Below, piece after piece: positions 57,740 through 64,000 of a DNA stretch of 64,000 nt (position 1 is its first letter; every line of letters starts with the position of its first letter). Location of the stretch: assembly GCF_001039355.2 (NCBI RefSeq), contig NW_019774847.1, positions 981,864-1,045,863 on the forward strand. The letters run 5' to 3'. Under the pieces are notes generated by a model. That model was not told the DNA's origin. It did not search any database and saw only the letters and a list, made by a program, of their open reading frames with translations. A program made the position numbers and the translations under genes. Origin of the DNA: Lingula anatina. Its lineage: Eukaryota; Brachiopoda; Lingulata; Lingulida; Lingulidae.

Positions 57740-58200
57740 CTTGTTGACGCACCACACATCAGTCGTGGTATGGGGTGTAATGATTTGGCTATAATGGTGT
57801 ACGCAAGTTGGTAGCGGCCAACGGGAATCTTAACACGCGCCAATATATAGTACTAGAAAGGAACGTATAAAAATTTGAAGAATATCTCTGAGGACCGTGA
57901 CCACCCAGTTCTTATTCAGTATGATAACGTTATTCCACAAACAGACAACGCAACAAACCCGAACTAATGAAGTGAGAACCAGATCCAGAACCACCAATGA
58001 CCAGTTCAGTTTCAAGATCAGAGTATCATTGGCAATGTGAGGGATGTCAGAGAGGGGAATTCTGAGGGATTACCATGCAAACAAAAATTATTCCATGTCA
58101 TCAATATACCGGGCGTGGATTACCATCCCTCAGAAAACTGTACAGAACCGTTTGACTCCATGTACAGGCGCCTGAGGTGCGTTCTCCAATCCAGATGATA
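57740..58200 (+). pseudogene. Tc1-like transposase relic
   Basis: Reading across frames on the plus strand gives VVVWGVIMIW (compare VMVWGGI of Tc1), HPVLIQYDNVIPQTDNA (compare the QQDNARPH catalytic motif), and AWITIPQKTVQN followed by a DSMYRRLR-type segment (compare EW..IPQ..I..L..SM.RR at the Tc1 C-terminus). Several stops and frame changes interrupt it and the SPDLNPIE region is missing, so it is an old dead copy. Confidence 0.7.
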
Positions 58201-58910
58201 CTGTACAAATTACTAAGATTTCTTTCTATGCACAGTTTATTCATAAGTTTTACAACAAGTGAAATTCTGTGACAAAAACACTTCTAGAAGGTTATTAAAC
58301 AGCCACTGGTCGATGACACTTCCATATCTGTTCTGGCGCCTATGACTCTCTCCTGATGGCCTTTTGCCCCCCCCCCCTACAAATACCTTTCCCCCTTGCC
58401 CTGTCCCTCATTCGATCCCCTCAAACGTCACTCATGTCCTCGTGTCTGTCTTTTCCTTGAATATTATTTTTATCATTTTAACTATTATTATCTTATTATC
58501 TTATATTATTTTCGTTGTTATTATTATTTTTATTATTTAAATTCAAAGGTGAGCATGTAATGCCTTGGCGAATTGCCACCTGCAATTATACTGCAACAAT
58601 ATTTAACCCTCATGAGAATAAAGATGTTAAAAAAATAAGCATTTATTGAAAAGCACGCAGACCTAAATCTCGCGTGAGACAACAAGAACTCAAAATAGCT
58701 TTAATGTATGCATCTACATCAGATTTGTTCACGAAGATGACGTTACTCTGGCCTAGATTATCAGATTGAAATAAGTGATTATATGCAGCTATATAAATAC
58801 AACAGAAGTGAAGTGTGGGTTTGAATTAAGTACAGCCCACTGCACACATATTGATGTACAAAATTCCTCACTGTCTGGGTGAGTGCTTGGGTTCCAGAGT
58901 TAACCAGAGT

Positions 58911-59057
58911 CTAACATGCATTTGCTTTCTCAAGCATAGGGTTCGCTGGTTGCTTCTGCGTCTTGTATGCTCCTACTCTCTTTCTGCGCCTTGCCGTCTT
59001 GTAGACAATGACAGAGACGACAATAACCAGCAAGATGGCGCCAAGGGCCGATGCCAT
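58911..59057 (-). pseudogene. Broken transmembrane/tail exon of a third NIDO/AMOP copy
   Basis: On the minus strand this reads ALGAILLVIVVSVIVYKTAR and then a basic tail ending KANAC and a stop, clearly related to the ALGAILLVIFTVGIVCKVRK segment of the complete gene at 56820-57013. No acceptor precedes it; homology begins in mid-helix. There is no room for the other exons before copy 2 starts in the opposite direction at 60168. It is therefore an inverted, 5'-truncated fragment. Confidence 0.78.
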
Positions 59058-59079
59058 TTGAATGAATTAGAATTAATGT

Positions 59080-59250
59080 TATAAAATATAGCTATTTTCA
59101 TCGCTATTTTGTATATTCTGAACTATTAATCATGTACATATGGTATCTGAAATAAAAAGCATTGTTTAGAGCAATGTACACCTTTGAGGTGATCATTTGT
59201 TAATAAAAGCACATTGATTTGTGGGCGGGACGTTGTATATTTTATAGGAT
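59080..59250. repeat. Dispersed repeat, member 1
   Basis: Matches 62697-62880 in the same orientation: both have CTATTTTGTAT, ATTAATCATGT, GGTA.CTG.AATAAAAAG, GTGATCATTTGT.AATAAAAG and GGGACG/GGGACAACC near the end. It lies beside the broken transmembrane exon, so the second member may mark related inverted material. Confidence 0.7.
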
Positions 59251-59432
59251 AGACCACAAAATTAGATTTCAATGAACACAAAATAATTGTAAATGAGATG
59301 CAAAAAATATTTAATTGTGTTTTCTTTAAGTCTATTTTCAGATTGGTTGAGACTTTGAAAGGATAGTCCGTTGGTCTGTTGGTAAATGCCCGGATATAGA
59401 GTAATCGGCAGACGAGAGATGTGACCAATCAT

Positions 59433-59542
59433 CTAACAGCTTCTTTTCCAGTTCTTGTACTTATTGTGGTAGGTGATCCACACCCTTTTCTGTCACATTT
59501 ACACCCTCCCAGTTCACAGCGGTCGATCATTTCCGCCGCAAT
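59433..59542 (-). pseudogene. Broken sPLA2 exon 4
   Basis: The minus strand carries an acceptor (TTCCAATTACAG) followed by a PLA2 exon 4 with CTGTGAACTGGGAGGGTGTA and the usual ACAATAAGTACAAGAACTGG end and stop. The closest relative by eye is gene 5, and similarity continues into the intron upstream and past the stop (ATATCCGGGCATTTACC). It has a 4-bp insertion near the start and a deletion of about 23 bp that removes the YCFAR region, both breaking the frame. It is an isolated, inverted gene fragment. Confidence 0.85.
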
Positions 59543-60066
59543 CTGTAATTGGAAATAAAAGAGTGGAGCCTATGGCAAACCCTTATTTTCACGAAATGTC
59601 CCGGGGCCTGCGTCATAAATGTTTAAGTTTTATCTATGGTTACACCTTATAAACTGGATAGCCTATAAACTACATACAAACGCTTTGGTCTAAGACGGTT
59701 ATAGTACCTTCTACAGACTGACTTGCTTTAATATCATAGTCAAGGGATAATTTGAGGATATTTCATGTTGATGCTTTTTAGCACGTGTTCTGCAAAAAGA
59801 GTCCCCAGATGGTCGGCGATGATCAACGCCCACGTCGTTTTGAGGGCGATGATGAAATATCCCAAATCCAGGGATAAGCTAGGATAATAATGCATAAACA
59901 ATAGGATAAAAAGATAAGAAGATGGCTATATGAATCAGTAAAAACCCAAACCAAACCATAGAAAAAATCTAAACAGATTAAAGATTAAAATTCATCACAA
60001 AAACCAAACCATGACCACACCATGCATTAAGATGCTGCTGGCATGGCAACAGTATAACATCATGAG

Positions 60067-60167
60067 TCAGCCCGCGCAATTATCTCTACCTGACCTCAAG
60101 CTCCTTCTGATAAGTAATGTTACCGTCAACAGCGTCTTCAAAAACTTCCTGATCCAGGTGAACCAAC
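60067..60167 (+). promoter_or_regulatory. Conserved upstream block of NIDO/AMOP gene copy 2
   Basis: Partner of 46922-47041, with the same GATA-type CTTCTGATAAGTAA word and CTTCCTGATCCAGGTGAACC just before the ATG. Confidence 0.55.
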
Positions 60168-60581
60168 ATGGCAGGCCCTGTGGCGTGGTCGAGCGTCATC
60201 TTTTGTTTTGTTGGGGTGGTTTTGACACAACTAGCTGATGGTCAAACACAAGTTTCTGATGATCTCCTATTTCCGTACGGCATTGCTAACGGAGATAGTG
60301 TGGTGCCTGTTAACGATGACGGGAGCTCGCCAGAAATTCAACTTCTGACTATCTTTCCTTATTTTGATCTACCGCATTCATCCTTGTATGTAAGTAGATT
60401 GCGCAGGAGTAATACATTATTTTGTAATAACCGATATTTACCGGGGTATACCGATATTTGAAAGGGGATAAAGATATCAGTATGATTTTTGCCATTTGCA
60501 AACTTAGGTTACAGTTAATACCAATTTGAAAGAAACAAACACCGCAGTTAAAATATACATGTATTTCGTTGTGCTTCATGT

Positions 60582-60646
<65 letters not shown>

Positions 60647-63600
60647 CCGTTAAATTACAAGAACTGCTTATCCACTCTAAATTAAACAATATTCTCAAAA
60701 TGGTAGCAACTTTCATATTTTAATTCGGGCTCGAAAATCTGACAAACTTTTATGTCATTTTAACTTACTGGGACCATTCGTACTACAGTAAGGAGATAAA
60801 GTCGTAAAAAACATCAATTCCACTTGTTTTAATTTTTGTGACAAATAGCTTAACGTATCTAGAAATTTCTAAAAACATATTAAAATTATATTTACCTGTG
60901 TAAAATACACAAAACAACGCGAAAATAAAAATTAACTTAATTTTTTCAACTACACATTTCCCTTGAATTACGCAGCGATGTCTCAAAAATAATTGACATT
61001 TTTCATTTAATTGATAAGATATTCGTTATAAACACACCTGGGCACACCTGTATCTCAAAATTTAAGAGGCAAATTATGGCAGTGTCAATATAATGAAAAG
61101 ATACTTTATCAAACATTTTAGTCTGTGGGGATATTTCAAACCCAACTGTTCAGACTAAACGCTGTGTAAAACAATACATTTTACACAATTTTTTTTATCT
61201 TTTAAAAGCTAAGTTAAAACGGTGTACACATTCCTTTGTCATATCTGTACATAAGACAGTGTACTGTGAAAATGTACAGAGACAAATAATGATAATAACA
61301 TACTTGTTTTAACAATCTATAATCTTTATTGAGCACTTGAATGTGTACAAGTTACATTTTACAAGCTCTCTACACTTATCATAACATCTTTATAACAACT
61401 ATAAAATCTATACAAAATAGATTTGGAATTATTACTGTGTCACTGTGATTTCCACAGATGTAAAGAAATGTCTATTAAAATTAAAAAGACGCCATCAAAT
61501 GTCACCAAATTTACACACAATTAGCATTAGGATCTGTTCGTTAAAGGTCACGTGCCTAATAGCGTGTCTGCCTGCCGCGTACTGCAACTATCTCCTGTAG
61601 GCGGCGCGACAAGCCTTCAACAAGGGTAACAATTCTGTTTTGTGGGATATTGTCCCATTCATCCTAAAGAGCGTGGCGATATTGGTCCAGATTATTTGGG
61701 AATTGGTTCTCTTCTGCATTGCACACTACAATTAATGCCACAGGTGCTCAGTAGGATTAATATCAGGGCTCAAAGACGGTTGTCCCATTCTCAGAGACCT
61801 GTGGTTCTGCAAAAATCGTTTGTCAGACGAGAGCTGTGAGCAAGTGCGTTGTTACAATGAAGCTGGTAGCACAATGAAGTCACCTCTTGCAAATGGAGTG
61901 AGATTCTGCTGAGAATGTTACTGTAAAATGCCCCAGTTACGTTTTGCTCAAAAAGGAACAATGTACTTATACCACGGACTAGGAATGTTCTCCAAATGCG
62001 GACTGATCCAACACCTCAGACGATATTATCCTGCACACACCCTTCCAAAAGGCTTTTTTTCAACATGTCTACGGACCCTCATTGACCGTCCATGGGATAC
62101 AAGAAATAACTTGATTCTGCATCAAAACCGACTTCCATCCAGTGATGGATGGCCAGTCTGTGGGATCACTGAACGTAGCATTCTCAGCTGATATCTCACT
62201 CCATCTTCAAGAACTGACTTTGGGGTTAACTCCAGGCTTCATCATGGCTGCACACTTGCTCACACCACTCGCCTGGCAAGTGATTTATTGTAGAAACAAA
62301 ATGCTCTAAGGATGGAACCACCATCTTTGAGCCCTGGTATTAACCTTACTAATCAACTGTGACATGAATTGGAGTGTGCAATGCAGAGGAGAACCAACCC
62401 CATAAAAATGAGGACCAACTCCCCAAAGCTGTTTCAGAAGAATGGGACAATATCACACAAAACAGGATTGTTACCCTTGTTGAAGGCTTGTCGCGCCGCC
62501 TACAGGAGATAGTTGCAGTACGCGGCAGGCAGACACGCTATTAGGCACGTGACCTTTAACGAACACCCTCTAATGATAATTGTGTGCGAATTTGATGACA
62601 TTTGATGGCGCCTTTTCAAATAAATAGACATTTCTTTACATCTGCAGAAAACAGTGAAACATTGTATTTGAGGGGGTGCCTCCTATAAATTTTACTAAAT
62701 GGTATAAAATGTGTATATTTTCACCACTATTTTGTATTTTTGGAACCATTAATCATGTTAGACGCGGTACCTGGAATAAAAAGTACTGTTTCTAGCAATT
62801 TACAGCTGTGAAGTGATCATTTGTAAATAAAAGTACATGGAAATGGGGGTGGGACAACCTTTTTGACCAATGTTGTATATACCTGTATAAGGTTCTCAAG
62901 CATGTTTCACTTTTTGGACTGCAGTTTTTCATGATCTGTTTTCTGCTTAGGTGATATCATGGGTCTGCTTCTCCCGTTACTATGTTCTTCACATTTCAGT
63001 AAAAAATGAATTTCCGTTTCAATTTCATTACAGTGAGGGCACTGACGATTTTCAGTCGGGATTTTAGGAGAAGTATAGCTACCCCGTTTAGTCGCGGTCA
63101 CTAATCCGCATTTTCGCAATAGTCTATTTCTGATGGCTTGGCTTTCATTAAGAGATAGTTAACTATAAGTTACACAAATAAACTTATAACTTATAATAAT
63201 CTTATCTGTGAGATATAATTTATTAAGGCATTGCCAATGTTTCAGGGCAATAATTATTTCATTTATGACTAATTTGGATTCATTTTGAAATGTAATAGCA
63301 CAAATGTTGTGTCCCAAAGTTTTAGAAAGGATAATGGACTGAAGTTCTTTCATTATACCGTGATTCCAGGTGAACACCAATGGCGCCATATCATTTATGC
63401 AGCCTATCAGTCAGTACACGCCCGCTCCATTTCCACTCCACAATTCACTGAGAATGGTTGCTCCTTTCTGGACCGACGTGGATACCACAAGAAACACGGG
63501 TCGTGTCTTCTACAGGGAGGTTACATCAGCAACAGACCCGGGACTAATGCAAAGAGTTGACGTTATCATACACATTGCCTTCCCAGGGTTTAGAAATCTG

Positions 63601-64000
63601 ACGGCCACGTGGGCCTTTGTTGCCACGTGGAACAACGTCACATATTTTGGTGGGAATCAATATACTCCTGTCAGTTAACTTCCTGTTTTTTTTTTAATCA
63701 CAAAAAGAGAATTTGGAACAAGTTTTTCATTATGTTTTGTCTTAATTAATCTGAAGGGTAGGTTGTTCCCAAGTAGATGGTGTAATTTAGTATTAAATTT
63801 GGCCTGACCTTGACCCCCTTTATCCTGACACCATTTCAGTGACTCTGTATTCCACATTCTCTTTCCTCTCCCATCTGATGTTTCCCCTGTCTTTGAAAAC
63901 CTCGTCACCTGAGTGGCATATGATTTAATTTTAGACGAACACATTTCAAGCAGTCTTGGCGACCAACGGGAGACATTCGTTTGCCATCTTCAACTACGCT
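60168..64000 (+). CDS. NIDO/AMOP-type transmembrane protein, copy 2 (cut by window end)
   Basis: Three exons are visible: 60168-60389 (signal peptide and start of the ectodomain), 63370-63669 and 63935-64000 (both NIDO). Phases are zero, as in copy 1. The protein is very close to copy 1: LADGQTQVSDDLLFPYG, FPLHNSLRMVAPFWTDVDTT and TWAFVATWNNVTYFGG are shared. The start differs (MAGPVAWSS against MAWSR). The exon 2 donor is GTCAGT rather than GTGAGT, still a usable GT. Intron 1 carries a foldback element and a LINE relic that copy 1 lacks, while copy 1 has about 1.4 kb that copy 2 lacks. The frame is intact as far as it goes, so it is probably functional. Confidence 0.85.
60586..60645. repeat. 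(AT)n microsatellite
   Basis: About 30 AT units in intron 1 of NIDO/AMOP copy 2; absent from the matching place in copy 1. Confidence 0.95.
61435..62664. mobile_element. 1.23-kb foldback element made of two opposed Tc1 transposase ends
   Basis: Two arms of roughly 490 bp (61435-61925 and 62175-62664) are inverted repeats around a spacer of about 250 bp. TA flanks both ends, as for Tc1/mariner insertions. Each arm encodes a transposase C-terminus facing outwards. On the plus strand near 62320-62545, SPGIN-type sequence leads to EEWDN and NRIVTLVEGLSRRLQEIVAV; the left arm has the same on the minus strand with SPDINPTEHLW. Stops interrupt both. A transcript across it would fold into a long hairpin. 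Confidence 0.85.
62697..62880. repeat. Dispersed repeat, member 2
   Basis: Second member of the pair described at 59080-59250, here next to the foldback element inside intron 1 of copy 2. Confidence 0.7.
62907..63119 (-). pseudogene. LINE reverse-transcriptase C-terminal relic
   Basis: The minus strand encodes KRGSYTSPKIPTENRQCPHC followed by NEIETEIHFLLKCEEH. The pattern R-x-CPxC...E-x-HFLLxC is the zinc-knuckle-like end of non-LTR retrotransposon polymerases (RTE/CR1/Jockey-type). Only this tail is present, so it is a 5'-truncated fragment. It lies in intron 1 of NIDO/AMOP copy 2, within sequence missing from copy 1. Confidence 0.7.

Noticed and set aside
61642..62191. Open frames inside the foldback element as possible host genes
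   Set aside because: They lie in the transposase-derived arms and spacer, and the transposase reading on the other frame or strand explains the arms.

Overview
The window looks like nuclear DNA of an AT-rich marine invertebrate. Every protein gene is split by GT-AG introns, introns and spacers are full of microsatellites and short inverted-repeat elements, and the recognisable products are animal-specific: a Yorkie/YAP first exon, secreted phospholipases A2 (sPLA2), and a NIDO/AMOP/VWD/Sushi membrane protein. A lophotrochozoan such as a mollusc or annelid is my best guess, but it is only a guess.

Layout. 1-8.3 kb holds no gene that I can see. It is dominated by a ~3.03 kb direct duplication whose copies meet at a single N, plus a foldback element with a nested MITE, and then a 19-bp minisatellite. 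At 10.4-10.9 kb the minus strand carries the first coding exon of a YAP/Yorkie orthologue, starting in this window and running off to the left. 10.9-14.3 kb has no clear gene.

14.3-45.6 kb is a tandem array of seven sPLA2 genes, all on the plus strand, all with four coding exons and the same intron phases (1, 2, 1). The exons encode the signal peptide, the propeptide plus calcium loop, the catalytic His-Asp helix, and the C-terminal Cys/Asp99 region. Gene 6 keeps every core cysteine and the calcium loop but has lost both the catalytic His and the adjacent Asp, so it is predicted to be a pseudoenzyme. Gene 4 is stretched by a 7.1-kb intron holding a Tc1/mariner relic and a 3.8-kb element with 20-bp terminal inverted repeats. 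Genes 3, 5 and 6 share a TATA-box promoter and a non-coding leader exon.

47.0-57.0 kb is a complete type I membrane protein gene of about 16 exons: signal peptide, NIDO, IPT-like, AMOP, VWD, Sushi, transmembrane segment and short tail. A second copy starts at 60.2 kb and runs off the right edge. Between the two lie a Tc1 relic and, on the minus strand, a broken piece of a transmembrane exon and a broken PLA2 exon 4. These look like the remains of an inverted copy of the PLA2/AMOP boundary. Intron 1 of the second copy carries a 1.23-kb foldback element built from two opposed transposase ends, and a LINE relic.

Interpretation. The sPLA2 and the NIDO/AMOP genes are both expanding by local duplication with inversion, deletion and transposon insertion. 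Both make secreted or surface proteins, which would fit an epithelial, digestive or defence role, but the sequence does not show where they are expressed.
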